A stretch of DNA of 19,001 bases. It comes from JAWLGW01 sp964569055. GTDB lineage: Bacteria; Planctomycetota; J058. The position numbers and the translations under genes are program-made. Below are positions 1-7,373 of this stretch, in pieces. Location of the stretch: the NCBI GenBank assembly GCA_964569055.1, contig CAZMSZ010000120.1, positions 1-19,001 on the forward strand, read 5' to 3'. The stretch's first letter is position 1. Every line of letters begins with the position of its first letter. The notes under the pieces were generated by a model. The model worked only from the letters and a program-made list of their open reading frames with translations, had not been told where the DNA came from and did no database searches.

Positions 1-54
1 CTCTAGCGCCGCGCGGAGGACGAACGCCTTCTCGCCCTGCTCGCGCTCCGCCAC
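1..54 (-). CDS. Possible start of a divergent gene (partial, unknown product)
   Basis: Read on the minus strand, a GTG at 54-52 opens a frame that runs off the left edge for 18 codons, beginning MAEREQGEKAFVL. Nearly all third codon positions are G or C, as in the confident genes here, and an AGGA sits about 5 nt before the GTG. The product cannot be identified from 18 residues. The alternative is a plus-strand gene tail in the frame ending at the TGA at 80-82, which would overlap the next gene by 4 nt. Both readings share the same third positions, so codon bias does not separate them. The minus reading has the more protein-like, charged helical composition, while the plus reading is Ser-rich as antisense shadows here tend to be. 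Confidence 0.4.
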   Translation of the reverse strand, partial: MAEREQGEKAFVLRAALE

Positions 55-78
55 GTTGTCCTACGTGGAGGCGTCGAC

Positions 79-741
79 GTGAGCCGAGCTCGTGCGTTCG
101 CAGCGCTGTCGCCGCTCGTGGCGGCCGTGCTGCTCCAGGGCGGCTGTGCGCCGCTCGACCGGCGGCCGACGCGGGGCGGGCCTCCCGGCGAGGAGGTGTT
201 CGTCCGCGTGCGCTACCAGGGCGGCGCGGAGGCCCCCGACCCGGTGACCGAGGACCAGTTCCTGCAGGCCGCGCGCCACGTGATCCCGGGCGCCGCGGGC
301 GCGGCGTGGGGGGTCGAGCCGCCGCCCGGGCAGTGCGGCGTGGACCTCGTGGTCGGCTGGACCGACCGCCTCGAGGAACGCGCCGCGACGGCGGGCGGCG
401 TCAACCCGACCGCCCAGGCCGTCGTGTACTGGACCCGCACCTACACGGTGGAGGCGGTGATCCGCACCCGCTGGGGGGCGGTCGCCAGCGCCGGGCAGGG
501 GACCGCCTCGGGCACCATGAGCTTCGCCCGCGAGGTCCCGCTCGGGACCCCGCTCGCCGGGGCCGACGCGTTCTCCAACGCGCGCTGGCTGGCGCTGCGC
601 CGCTGCCTGGACGCCCTGCGCGTCGCCTGGAACGAGCACCCGCACGACCCGCCCCGCCCGCGCTTCGGCGACGACCGCCTGCGCGAGGTGCGCGACGAGG
701 TGCGCGAGGAGGTCCTGCGGCGGCGGCGGCGGACGTCCTGA
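79..741 (+). CDS. Small exported or lipoprotein-like hypothetical protein
   Basis: This is a 220-residue protein starting at GTG 79, with GGAG at 67-70 eight nt upstream. The N terminus has a short basic stretch, a hydrophobic core (about residues 7-19) and a Cys at 23. The residues before the Cys read LLQGGC, a degenerate lipobox with Gln where Leu is usual, so lipidation is possible but not certain. The body is a compact domain of about 150 residues with no motif I recognise. The last 25 residues are strongly charged (DDRLREVRDEVREE followed by an Arg run) and probably helical. The gene ends 12 nt from the end of the convergent patatin gene, with no clear shared terminator between them. Function is unknown; an envelope location is inferred only from the N terminus. 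Confidence 0.75.
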   Translation: MSRARAFAALSPLVAAVLLQGGCAPLDRRPTRGGPPGEEVFVRVRYQGGAEAPDPVTEDQFLQAARHVIPGAAGAAWGVEPPPGQCGVDLVVGWTDRLEERAATAGGVNPTAQAVVYWTRTYTVEAVIRTRWGAVASAGQGTASGTMSFAREVPLGTPLAGADAFSNARWLALRRCLDALRVAWNEHPHDPPRPRFGDDRLREVRDEVREEVLRRRRRTS

Positions 742-753
742 TCGAGGAGGCCC

Positions 754-2223
754 TCAGTCCGCGGACACGCTCGGCGACTGCTCCTCGGGGAGCGGATCGG
801 GCAGCTTGGCGTGCTCGCCGCTGTCCGCGCCGAGGGCGCCCTGGATCACGCCGCCCAGCCGCTTGCGGAAGCTGCTGCGCTCGAGGCGCTGCTCCTTGAT
901 GATGTAGGCGCGCTCGCGCACGGTCGAGGACTTGGTGACCAGCCGGAAGATCTCGGTGCGCGGGATCAGGCACAGCCCGCCGCGGCGCAGCCGGTCGTTC
1001 ATGAGGACGTAGTTCTCGGCGGCGTACTTGAGGGTCTGGTAGTAGCCCTCGAACAGGCCCTCCTTCATCTTGTCGACGCGGAGCATGTTGTAGAAGAAGT
1101 CCTCGGGGCGCGACTCGAGGTGGATCGTGCGCTCGCGGATGTCGTCGTCGATGTAGGCCTCGACCGCCTTGAGGCGCGAGTAGATCAGCTTGCGGTAGAG
1201 CTGCTCCATGTTGTCGAGGATGTTGTTGAGCGGGCCCGAGTAGGGGACGACCGGGTTGACCGTGACCACGGTGTCGATGTTGAGCGCGCTCAGGATCCGC
1301 CGCCGCCCGATGGTCTTGCCGATCGCGCCGTCCACGAGGTCGTAGGTCCGCCCCCCGCGGGCGTGGTCCACGAACGAGTACGGGGTCGTGATCCCCGGGA
1401 TCGAGCACGAGGCCCGGATCGCGTGGCTGACCGGGATGTGGTCGTAGGGCGGCAGTCCGAAGTAGACGGTGGTGCTCGGCTCGCCCGGGGTGGAGAGCGT
1501 CTGCGCGGCGTTGAACCGCTCGGCGATCACGTAGAGGTAGCGCCCGCTCTCGCGCACCGACTGGAACGTGTTGGCGAGGCCGTAGCGCGCGCTCAGCTCC
1601 TCCACGTAGCGCGCGATCCCGTCGCCCGAGAAGATCCCGCGCGGCAGGATGTCGTGGAACGCGGTCAACAGCTCGGAGGCCAGCCGGCTGTAGCGGCGGA
1701 AGTAGGGGAGCGTGCGTCGGCCGCGCCGCAGCGCGCCCGGGCTGAGGCGCTCGGGGCCGCGCTTGATGTCGTTGGCGATCATGCGCGTGATCCGCAGCGG
1801 CACCAGCGGCATGTATTTGAGGCCGCGCAGGTACTCCTTCCAGTCGGGCTGGAAGTAGTAGCCGACGGGGAAGGTGAGGCACTCGCGGATCAGCTCGACC
1901 AGCGGCATGCCCGAGACCAGGCCCGAGGCGAGCAGGCTCCCGCCCGAGATCCCGACCGCCACCTTGAAGTAGCGGCTGACGTGGTCGGCGCGGCCGCTGC
2001 GCACGTCGGCGGGGAGCGCGTCGAGGACCTCGTCGAGGCGCCACTCGAGGTCGCGCAGCAGGACCCCGCACTCGGCCATGTAGTCGAAGAAGCTCTTGGT
2101 CAGCTCGGCCCGGCACGAGGGCTCGCGCACGATCTGGTCGAGGCCGAGCAAGTGACCGAGCGCCTTCGACGTGCCGACCAGCCCGCCGCCGCCGAAGCAG
2201 ATCGCGTTGAGGTGCTGCGCCAA
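754..2223 (-). CDS. Patatin-like phospholipase family protein
   Basis: This 489-residue protein has the three hallmarks of the patatin (PNPLA) Ser-Asp dyad hydrolases. A glycine-rich oxyanion loop GGGGLVG lies at residues 11-17, the nucleophile elbow GISGG at 91-95 has Ser93, and LVDGA at 296-300 supplies Asp298. Patatins hydrolyse acyl esters of phospholipids or related lipids, and here the chemistry is inferred from the intact motifs. The region between elbow and Asp (about 100-290) is longer than in minimal patatins and rich in aromatics and Arg. The C-terminal 190 residues match nothing I recognise. No signal peptide is visible, so a cytoplasmic or membrane-peripheral enzyme is likely. 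The start is TTG at 2223, chosen because GGAGG lies 5 nt upstream and the glycine loop follows almost at once. It is probably the last gene of an operon with the FGE-like and metallophosphoesterase genes. Confidence 0.93.
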   Translation of the reverse strand: MAQHLNAICFGGGGLVGTSKALGHLLGLDQIVREPSCRAELTKSFFDYMAECGVLLRDLEWRLDEVLDALPADVRSGRADHVSRYFKVAVGISGGSLLASGLVSGMPLVELIRECLTFPVGYYFQPDWKEYLRGLKYMPLVPLRITRMIANDIKRGPERLSPGALRRGRRTLPYFRRYSRLASELLTAFHDILPRGIFSGDGIARYVEELSARYGLANTFQSVRESGRYLYVIAERFNAAQTLSTPGEPSTTVYFGLPPYDHIPVSHAIRASCSIPGITTPYSFVDHARGGRTYDLVDGAIGKTIGRRRILSALNIDTVVTVNPVVPYSGPLNNILDNMEQLYRKLIYSRLKAVEAYIDDDIRERTIHLESRPEDFFYNMLRVDKMKEGLFEGYYQTLKYAAENYVLMNDRLRRGGLCLIPRTEIFRLVTKSSTVRERAYIIKEQRLERSSFRKRLGGVIQGALGADSGEHAKLPDPLPEEQSPSVSAD

Positions 2224-2228
2224 GTCGG

Positions 2229-2233
2229 CCTCC
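2229..2233 (-). promoter_or_regulatory. Ribosome binding site fixing the TTG start of the patatin gene
   Basis: On the minus strand GGAGG is followed after 5 nt by TTG. No ATG or GTG near it would keep the glycine-rich loop intact, so this site decides the start. It lies in the 34-nt gap after the stop of the FGE-like gene. Confidence 0.6.
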
Positions 2234-2257
2234 GTGCCTTTTCCGACCCTTAACGTA

Positions 2258-3091
2258 TCAGAGGTCGGGGACGCTCCGGAAGGCGCGGAGACCCTGCGAG
2301 GGCTGCGGGCGCCGGGGGTCGGCCCCCGCGCGCCAGGCGGAGCGGCAGCAGGCGGGCGGGCTCGCGAAGCTCCCGCCGCGGTGGGCCTTGCCCGGGTCGT
2401 GCTCGTGCCAGGCGCTGCCCTCCATGGGGGCGTCGTGATCGTCCTCGCACCACTCGCTCACGTTCCCGGCCAGGTCGATCAGCCCGAACGGGTGGTCCTG
2501 CGCGGCGTGCTCGCTCACCCGCCGCGGGCGGCCGCCGGCCTGCTCGAGCGCCCAGCAGCGCGCCGGGTCGAACGCCTCGCCCCACCACCAGGCGCTCGCG
2601 TCGCCCGCCCGGCAGGCGTGCTCCCACTCGGCCTCGCGCGGGAGGCGCAGCCCGCCGCCCGCGGCCGCGAGCCAGGCCCGGGCGCCTTCCCACGAGACGC
2701 CCGCCACGGGCAGGTCGTCCGGCGTCCCCGCGGGCGGGCGGCCAAAGCCTGGCACCCGCGCCCACTCGCCGGCCAGGAGCGGGAACCGCCCGGCCAGGCA
2801 AGGGCCGACGGCCGCGCGGCGAGCCGGCCCCTCCTGCGGCAGCGCGCCGGCGCCGGCCCGGCCGAGCGCGAGGTCGGGCTCGCCGGGGAGCAGGTGGAGC
2901 AGCACCCCGGCGCTCCGGTGCCGGAACACGCCCAGCCGATGGGCGCGCTCGGCGGGCCCGAACCAGGCCGTCTCGACGTGCTCGACCTCCGCGCGCAGCG
3001 CGGCCGCGATCGCCGCGATCGCGGCGTCCTGCTCGACCTCGCTGGCCGCGTTCCAGCGGGCGCGCGCGCGCAGGGGCGCGAGCGCGCTCAC
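2258..3091 (-). CDS. Formylglycine-generating-enzyme-like (SUMF1/FGE-sulfatase domain) protein with an incomplete Cys pair
   Basis: This 277-residue protein carries the FGE/SUMF1 fold signatures in order: PVAGVSWEGARAW (128-140), LRLPREAEWEHACRAG (148-163), GLIDLAGNVSEWCED (203-217), HRGGSF (237-242) and a final GLRAFRSV. True FGEs oxidise a sulfatase Cys to formylglycine using two cysteines (Cys336 and Cys341 in human SUMF1). Aligning from the GGS motif, the first falls on Ser244 and the second on Cys249, with Cys248 beside it. Classical FGE activity is therefore doubtful, and it may belong to the many FGE-like proteins with other or unknown roles. Residues 1-90 are a divergent Ala/Arg-rich region without the usual opening motif. 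No signal peptide is seen and no sulfatase lies in the window. The start is GTG 3091, four nt after the stop of the metallophosphoesterase gene, implying translational coupling. Confidence 0.9.
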   Translation of the reverse strand: MSALAPLRARARWNAASEVEQDAAIAAIAAALRAEVEHVETAWFGPAERAHRLGVFRHRSAGVLLHLLPGEPDLALGRAGAGALPQEGPARRAAVGPCLAGRFPLLAGEWARVPGFGRPPAGTPDDLPVAGVSWEGARAWLAAAGGGLRLPREAEWEHACRAGDASAWWWGEAFDPARCWALEQAGGRPRRVSEHAAQDHPFGLIDLAGNVSEWCEDDHDAPMEGSAWHEHDPGKAHRGGSFASPPACCRSAWRAGADPRRPQPSQGLRAFRSVPDL

Positions 3092-3095
3092 GCGC

Positions 3096-3821
3096 TCAGC
3101 GGCCGAACTTGAGCCGCTCGGCCAGCGGCTCGGGGAGCCCGGCCCGGCGGATCTTGTCGGCCGCGGTCTCGACGTCGTACTCGATCCGCTTGATCCACAC
3201 CTTGCGGGCCTCGGTGTCGTAGATCGCGAACGAGGCCTTGGGGTTGTCGTCGCGCGGCTGCCCGATCGAGCCGATGTTCACCAGCGCGCGCACCCCGTCC
3301 TCGAGCGGGATCTCGGGGTGCAGCGTGTAGCTGATCATGTCGCCCTGGAAGAACGTGATCGGCACGTGCGAGTGACCCAAGAAGCACACCTGGTTCTCGA
3401 GCAGCTGCAGCGAGAGGTAGGCGTCGTAGGTCGTCTGGATGTAGTCGAACAGCTCGGGCGAGTAGAGGGTCCCGTGGACCACGGTGAAGTCCTCGTGGTA
3501 GTCGACGAGCGGGAGGCTGTTCAGGAACTCCTTGTCCTCCTCGGTCGTGACCTTGCGGGTCCAGAGCGTGCTCTCCTTGGCGTAGCTGTTGAAGTAGTTG
3601 ATGTTCGTCTTGCCGATGCACGCGAAGTCGTGGTTCCCGGCGATCGTCATCATCTCGTAGTCGCGCACGAGCCTGATGCACTCGCGCGGGTTGGCGCCGT
3701 AGCCCACGATGTCGCCCAGGCAGACGATCTTCTGGCAGCCTTCCTTCTCGATCACCTCGAGGCAGGCGGTGAAGGCCTCCAGGTTGGCGTGGATGTCCGA
3801 GACCAGCGCATACTTGGTCAT
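3096..3821 (-). CDS. Metallophosphoesterase (calcineurin-like, YfcE/MJ0936-type)
   Basis: This 241-residue cytoplasmic protein has every metal-binding motif of the calcineurin-like phosphoesterase fold. These are SDIHAN (Asp9, His11), LGDIVGYG (Asp37), AGNHD (Asn63, His64, Asp65), VVHG (His116) and GHSH (His150, His152), plus the characteristic NIGSIGQPRD (182-191). The length fits the single-domain YfcE/MJ0936 group, which holds a two-metal centre and hydrolyses phosphodiesters or phosphomonoesters. The natural substrate is usually unknown and cannot be read here. The start is ATG 3821, with GGGAGGG at 3834-3828 six nt upstream. It is probably the first gene of a three-gene minus-strand operon with the FGE-like and patatin genes and is divergent from the ParA-like gene. 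Its codon use is less extreme than that of its neighbours, with more Tyr, Asn and Ile, typical of a conserved housekeeping-like enzyme. Confidence 0.95.
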   Translation of the reverse strand: MTKYALVSDIHANLEAFTACLEVIEKEGCQKIVCLGDIVGYGANPRECIRLVRDYEMMTIAGNHDFACIGKTNINYFNSYAKESTLWTRKVTTEEDKEFLNSLPLVDYHEDFTVVHGTLYSPELFDYIQTTYDAYLSLQLLENQVCFLGHSHVPITFFQGDMISYTLHPEIPLEDGVRALVNIGSIGQPRDDNPKASFAIYDTEARKVWIKRIEYDVETAADKIRRAGLPEPLAERLKFGR

Positions 3822-3854
3822 TGATCGCCCTCCCGGAAGCGGACCTCTGCGTCC

Positions 3855-3883
3855 ACTCTAGCTCCCCCGACCGGTGTCCACAA
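3855..3883 (-). promoter_or_regulatory. Candidate promoter for the metallophosphoesterase operon
   Basis: On the minus strand TTGTGG (3883-3878) is followed after 17 nt by TAGAGT (3860-3855), with the ATG about 33 nt further on. The -10 matches TATAAT at 4 of 6 positions and the -35 at only 3 of 6. The correct spacing and position in the divergent gap are the main support. Confidence 0.3.
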
Positions 3884-3970
3884 ACGAGACCACAATCGCC
3901 CCCCTCCGTCCAGGCCGCCGGCCGCGCGATGCGGGAGGACGCGCGCTGGGCGGGCGGGGCGCCGCTGGGG

Positions 3971-3976
3971 TAGGCT
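3971..3976 (+). promoter_or_regulatory. Candidate -10 element (TAGGCT) of the ParA-like gene
   Basis: TAGGCT lies 20 nt before the ATG at 3997, leaving a short leader that contains GGAG at 3984-3987. No recognisable -35 is present. Similar TAnnnT boxes precede the starts at 5053 and 11671. Confidence 0.28.
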
Positions 3977-3996
3977 GATCCCCGGAGCGAGCGCGC

Positions 3997-4781
3997 ATGA
4001 GCCAGCCCGACGCCCCGGTGATCCTGGTCGGCTGCCAGAAGGGCGGGATCGGCCGCACGGTGGTGGCGACCAACCTCGCCGCCATGCTGGCCCTGGCCGG
4101 GCGGCCCACCCTGTTGATCGACCTCGACCCCAAGGGGGACGCGACCGCCAGCGTGGGCCTGGAGCGGATCGCCCAGGGGCGGACGGCGGCCCGCCTGTCG
4201 GAGCCGTGGAGCTTCCTCGAGGACTGCCAGCCCGCGCGTCGACCGGCGGGGCTCGACGTGTGGGGCGGGGGGCCCGGGTTGGAGCCGCTCGCCACCGAGC
4301 TCGCCCGGGCCGGCGAGGCCGGGACGCAGCGCCTCGACCCCGGCCTGCGCCTGGCTCGCCAGCGCTACCGCGCGGTCGTGATCGACACGCCGCCCGACCT
4401 CGGCCCGCTGGCCCGCAACGCCCTGGCCGCGGCCGACGTGTTGCTGATCCCGATCACCGAGTCGGCCTTCGTGGCCCAGGCGCTCGAGGCCACCATCGAC
4501 ACCGCCTGCTGCCTGCGGCGCGACATGCGTGTGTTCGCCGTGCGGCTGGCGCGCGACGGCGAGGGGCGGGCGATCGACCCCGAGGCGACCGGGCCGCTCG
4601 GGGTGGAGCTGCTCGAGACCGTGCTGGCCCTCGACGGCGCCCTCCTCAACGAGGCGGCCGGGCGCGGCCTCCCCGTGTTCGAGCACGCCCCGGCCAGCCG
4701 CGCCGCCCGCTGCTTCCTCGAGCTCGGCCGCGAGGTGATCGAGAAGATCGTCGAGGGAAGCGTGGTTTCGGGGGCGAATAG
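3997..4781 (+). CDS. ParA/MinD-like ATPase with Arg in the P-loop (3' end lost in gap)
   Basis: At least 261 residues are visible before the frame runs into the first N block, close to the usual length of a ParA, so only the extreme C terminus is missing. The deviant Walker A reads QKGGIGRT (14-21). The signature Lys15 is present, but the usual P-loop Lys before Thr is Arg20. The second conserved motif is LIDLDPKGDAT (40-50) and Walker B is VVIDTPPDL (127-135). Such P-loop ATPases position plasmids, chromosomes or protein complexes, or act in MinD-like and transport-related roles. No ParB, parS-like site or other partner is visible, so its cargo is unknown. The start is ATG 3997 with GGAG nine nt upstream. 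Residues 175-250 are weakly conserved and contain no motif I recognise. Confidence 0.88.
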
Positions 4782-4881
4782 NNNNNNNNNNNNNNNNNNN
4801 NNNNNNNNNNNNNNNNNNNNNNNNNNNNNNNNNNNNNNNNNNNNNNNNNNNNNNNNNNNNNNNNNNNNNNNNNNNNNNNNN
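4782..4881. other. Scaffold gap (100 N)
   Basis: Exactly 100 N, the conventional length for a gap of unknown size. It hides the end of the ParA-like gene and possibly further genes. Any frame read across it, such as one joining the ParA-like and outer-membrane-factor genes, is an artefact. Confidence 0.98.
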
Positions 4882-4914
4882 CGCGAGTCGTGGAGAGGCT
4901 GGGGTCACGCGCAC

Positions 4915-4944
4915 GGAAACGGGCACGGGCGCGGGCACGGGCAC
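4915..4944. repeat. Hexanucleotide tandem repeat (GGGCAC type)
   Basis: Five hexamers in a row read GGAAAC, GGGCAC, GGGCGC, GGGCAC, GGGCAC, directly after the gap and before a hairpin. It is a short microsatellite outside any gene. Such low-complexity DNA could have contributed to the assembly break next to it. Confidence 0.65.
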
Positions 4945-4972
4945 GAAGGCTGCCGCCAGAAGGGCAGCCTTC
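4945..4972 (+). terminator. Strong hairpin, possible terminator of the gene lost in the gap
   Basis: A perfect 10-bp stem is formed by GAAGGCTGCC (4945-4954) and GGCAGCCTTC (4963-4972) around an 8-nt loop. It is followed by a C run rather than a T tract, so it is not a classical intrinsic terminator. It lies between the gap and the promoter of the outer membrane factor, where a terminator for an upstream gene would be expected. Confidence 0.45.
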
Positions 4973-5016
4973 CCCCGCGAGTGACCCGCTACCTCTGGGC
5001 CGTCCCGCCCGGGCGC

Positions 5017-5025
5017 TGCTACGAT
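5017..5025 (+). promoter_or_regulatory. Candidate extended -10 promoter of the outer membrane factor gene
   Basis: TGCTACGAT fits the extended -10 pattern TGnTAnnnT. It lies 27 nt before the ATG at 5053, with a ribosome binding site GAAGGAG at 5041-5047 between them. No -35 is recognisable, which is acceptable for an extended -10 promoter. Confidence 0.4.
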
Positions 5026-5052
5026 TCGCGCCCCCTGGGGGAAGGAGCCCAC

Positions 5053-7062
5053 ATGTCTACTCGCGCCCGTCGCCTCGTCGCGTCGCTCGCGGTGCTCGCC
5101 GCGCTGGGCGGATCCCCGTGCGCGCTGGCACAGGACGACGGCGCCGGCCCGGGGCGGTCCGGCGGCGGCGACCCCGAGCCGGGCGATCGCCTGGGCGGAG
5201 ACGTGCCGGGCGCCGACACCGGCGATCCGGACATCACGCCCGACCGGCCGGACCCCGACGTGGGCGAGACCCCCGACCTGCCGGGCGACCGCGCCCCGCG
5301 ACCGCGAGGCGACGCGCCCCGGCCCGACCTCCCCGACATGCCGGGCACCCCGCGCCGCTCGGGCGGCGGCCCGCGCGGAGAGCTGCCCGAGGGCGCGGAG
5401 TGGCCGAGCAGCCGCGACGACGTGGAGGTCGAGCGGCCCGACGAGATCGAGCGGATCAAGGCCGAGCTGGAGCGGATCCGCCAGGAGCGGATCCGGGTCA
5501 CCGGCGAGGGGCTCGGCACGCTGGAGGAGTCGCGCGTGCGCGACTTCGCCCCGGCCGAGCTGTCGCCGGTGCTCGCCCCGCGCCAGGAGGTCGTGCACCT
5601 CTCCTTGCGCGAGGCGATCGGCGACGCGCTCGCCAACAACCCCGACTACCTGATCCGCCTGTACGCGGCCCGCGCGGCCGCCGAGCAGATCCCGGTCGAG
5701 CGAGGCGCGTTCGACCCGGTGCTCACCAACAGCAGCTCGTACGGCAAGACCCGCGAGCCGTCGCTCGGCTCCCCCGCCATCCCCGGCGGGCGCCCCGAGA
5801 TCCGCGTCATTCCGACCGAGACGCTCGCGTTCCAGACCGCCGTCTCCTGGCGCCTGCCGACCGGCACCCAGCTCCAGCTCTCCTGGAACGAAGCCCGCCG
5901 CATCACGCAGTTCCCGTTCGTCGTCACGGGCGCGCGCTCGTGGACGCCGAACCTGGGCTTCCGGATCACGCAGCCGCTCATGCGCGGCTTCGGCTGGGAC
6001 GTGAACCTGGCCCCGCTGCACATCGCCGAGAACCAGGCGCTCCAGAGCGACGCCGAGCTGACCTCGACCTACATGGCCGCGGTCGTCACGGTCGAGGAGG
6101 CCTACTGGAACCTCGTGCGGGCCGAGGAGGAGCTGCGGTTCCAGGAGCGCTCGCTGTCGAGCGCCATGCAGTTCCTCGAGGACCAGCGCCGGCGCGAGGA
6201 GGCCGGCGCGGGGACCAAGCTCGAGGTCACGATCGCCAAGGCGGGCGTGGCCCAGCGCCGCGAGGCGGTGATCGTGGCGGAGAACGCGCTCGAGTCGGCG
6301 CGCGACCAGATCATCCGCCTCACCCGCCCGACCGATGACGCGAACAAGTGGGACCTGTTCGTGGTCCCGATCGACCTCCCCAACCTGATCCCCGAGCCGA
6401 CCCTCGACGCCGCCGCCGCGATCCAGTCGGCGCTCGAGCGGCGCCCCGACTACTGGCAGGCGCTGTTGGACCTCGACACGACCCGGCGCCAGCTGAAGGT
6501 GGCCGAGAACGGCGTGCTGCCGCAGGTCAACGCGTTCGCCACCTGGGAGCAGGAGGGCCTGGGGGAGGACTTCGACACCGCCTGGGACGAGCTCGGCACC
6601 GGCCGGTTCTACGCGTGGAGCGTGGGCTTCGAGGTGGAGCTCCCGTTCTTCCTCCGCTCCGAGCGCGCGCGCTACCGCGCGGCCAAGCACGTGCTCGCGC
6701 AGGCCGAGGCCAGCCTGCGCGCGCTCGAGGCGACCGTCGTCCTCGAGGTGCGGCGCGCGATCCGCGACATTCGCACGGCCAAGGCCCGGATCGAGGCCAC
6801 CCGCGCCAACCGCGTGCTGGCCGAGGAGCGGCTCGACGCGACCCGCGAGATGCTCAACGCCGGCGCCGCCGTCCCGCGCGACGTCCTCGACGACCTCGCC
6901 GAGCTCGCCGCGGCCGAGAGCGCCGAGATCCAGGCGTTCATCAACTACCGCCTCTCGATCACCCGCCTGCGCCAGGCCCAGGGCACGATCCTCGACGACT
7001 GGCTCGAGGCGCTCCCCCCCCGCGTCCACCGCGCCCTCCAGCGCGACCGCATCCTCGACTGA
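5053..7062 (+). CDS. TolC-family outer membrane efflux protein with a long acidic/Pro-rich N-terminal linker
   Basis: This 669-residue protein starts at ATG 5053 behind GAAGGAG. A Sec signal peptide covers about residues 1-26 (cleavage near ALA-Q). Residues 28-130 form an unusual linker rich in Asp, Pro and Gly (runs such as PDITPDRPDPDVGE), then comes a short charged helix (about 130-155). The rest is a two-repeat OEP structure: the first from about 180 (VHLSLREAIGDALANNP) and the second from about 445 (PTLDAAAAIQSALERRPDYW). Each repeat holds long Ala/Glu/Arg helices and short strands such as PNLGFRITQPLMRGFG. TolC proteins form trimeric channel-tunnels through the outer membrane for type I secretion or RND/ABC efflux. 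No pump or adaptor gene is visible, but the flanking gaps could hide them. Ordinary TolC homologues are about 420-500 residues, so the extra length is mostly the linker. Confidence 0.93.
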   Translation: MSTRARRLVASLAVLAALGGSPCALAQDDGAGPGRSGGGDPEPGDRLGGDVPGADTGDPDITPDRPDPDVGETPDLPGDRAPRPRGDAPRPDLPDMPGTPRRSGGGPRGELPEGAEWPSSRDDVEVERPDEIERIKAELERIRQERIRVTGEGLGTLEESRVRDFAPAELSPVLAPRQEVVHLSLREAIGDALANNPDYLIRLYAARAAAEQIPVERGAFDPVLTNSSSYGKTREPSLGSPAIPGGRPEIRVIPTETLAFQTAVSWRLPTGTQLQLSWNEARRITQFPFVVTGARSWTPNLGFRITQPLMRGFGWDVNLAPLHIAENQALQSDAELTSTYMAAVVTVEEAYWNLVRAEEELRFQERSLSSAMQFLEDQRRREEAGAGTKLEVTIAKAGVAQRREAVIVAENALESARDQIIRLTRPTDDANKWDLFVVPIDLPNLIPEPTLDAAAAIQSALERRPDYWQALLDLDTTRRQLKVAENGVLPQVNAFATWEQEGLGEDFDTAWDELGTGRFYAWSVGFEVELPFFLRSERARYRAAKHVLAQAEASLRALEATVVLEVRRAIRDIRTAKARIEATRANRVLAEERLDATREMLNAGAAVPRDVLDDLAELAAAESAEIQAFINYRLSITRLRQAQGTILDDWLEALPPRVHRALQRDRILD

Positions 7063-7070
7063 AATTCGCT

Positions 7071-7170
7071 NNNNNNNNNNNNNNNNNNNNNNNNNNNNNN
7101 NNNNNNNNNNNNNNNNNNNNNNNNNNNNNNNNNNNNNNNNNNNNNNNNNNNNNNNNNNNNNNNNNNNNNN
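7071..7170. other. Scaffold gap (100 N)
   Basis: Exactly 100 N of unknown true length, beginning 8 nt after the stop of the outer membrane factor gene and abutting the tandem repeat array. The array probably continues into the gap and may be the reason assembly failed here. Confidence 0.98.
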
Positions 7171-7327
7171 CCTCGGGCGATCTGTTGGTTGGGGCGAGCC
7201 GCTTGGACGGTCGCCTCGGGCGATCTGTTGGTTGGGGCGAGCCGCTTGGACGGTCGCCTTGGGCGACCGTTGGTTGGGCGAGCCGCTCGGACGGTCGCCT
7301 CGGGCGACCGTTGGTTGAGCCAGACCG
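7171..7327. repeat. Tandem array of 41-43-nt palindromic units
   Basis: Units lie at 7171-7213 and 7214-7256 (43 nt each, identical), 7257-7297 (41 nt, diverged) and 7298-7327 (partial). Each unit begins CCTCGGGCGA or close to it and ends CGGACGGTCG or TGGACGGTCG. The junctions form hairpins: ACGGTCGCC and GGCGACCGT around a 3-nt loop, perfect at 7250-7270 and at 7291-7311. The unit length is not a multiple of three and the frame shifts at every unit, so the array is non-coding. The sequence between palindromes is conserved, which excludes CRISPR spacers. The rest of 7063-7393 holds only the gap and a G-rich stretch with no gene. Confidence 0.85.
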
Positions 7328-7373
7328 CCTCGGGGTGGAGCGGGGCGGGGAGGCTGTCGCTCGGGCGCGTGGC

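Noticed and set aside
721..776. Shared terminator between the convergent first plus-strand gene and the patatin gene
   Set aside because: Only a 5-6-bp stem (CGGAC with GTCCG) around a loop of about 22 nt is possible and there is no T tract.
811..2253. Plus-strand open frame antisense to the patatin gene
   Set aside because: The minus-strand product has the complete patatin motifs, while this frame shows only biased Val/Ala/Arg composition.
3997..7062. Apparent single fusion of the ParA-like ATPase with the outer membrane factor
   Set aside because: The join is produced by reading through 100 N. The second protein has its own promoter-like box, ribosome binding site, ATG and signal peptide.
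7171..7327. CRISPR array
   Set aside because: The sequence between the palindromes is conserved from unit to unit rather than unique, unit length varies (41 and 43 nt) and no cas gene is present.
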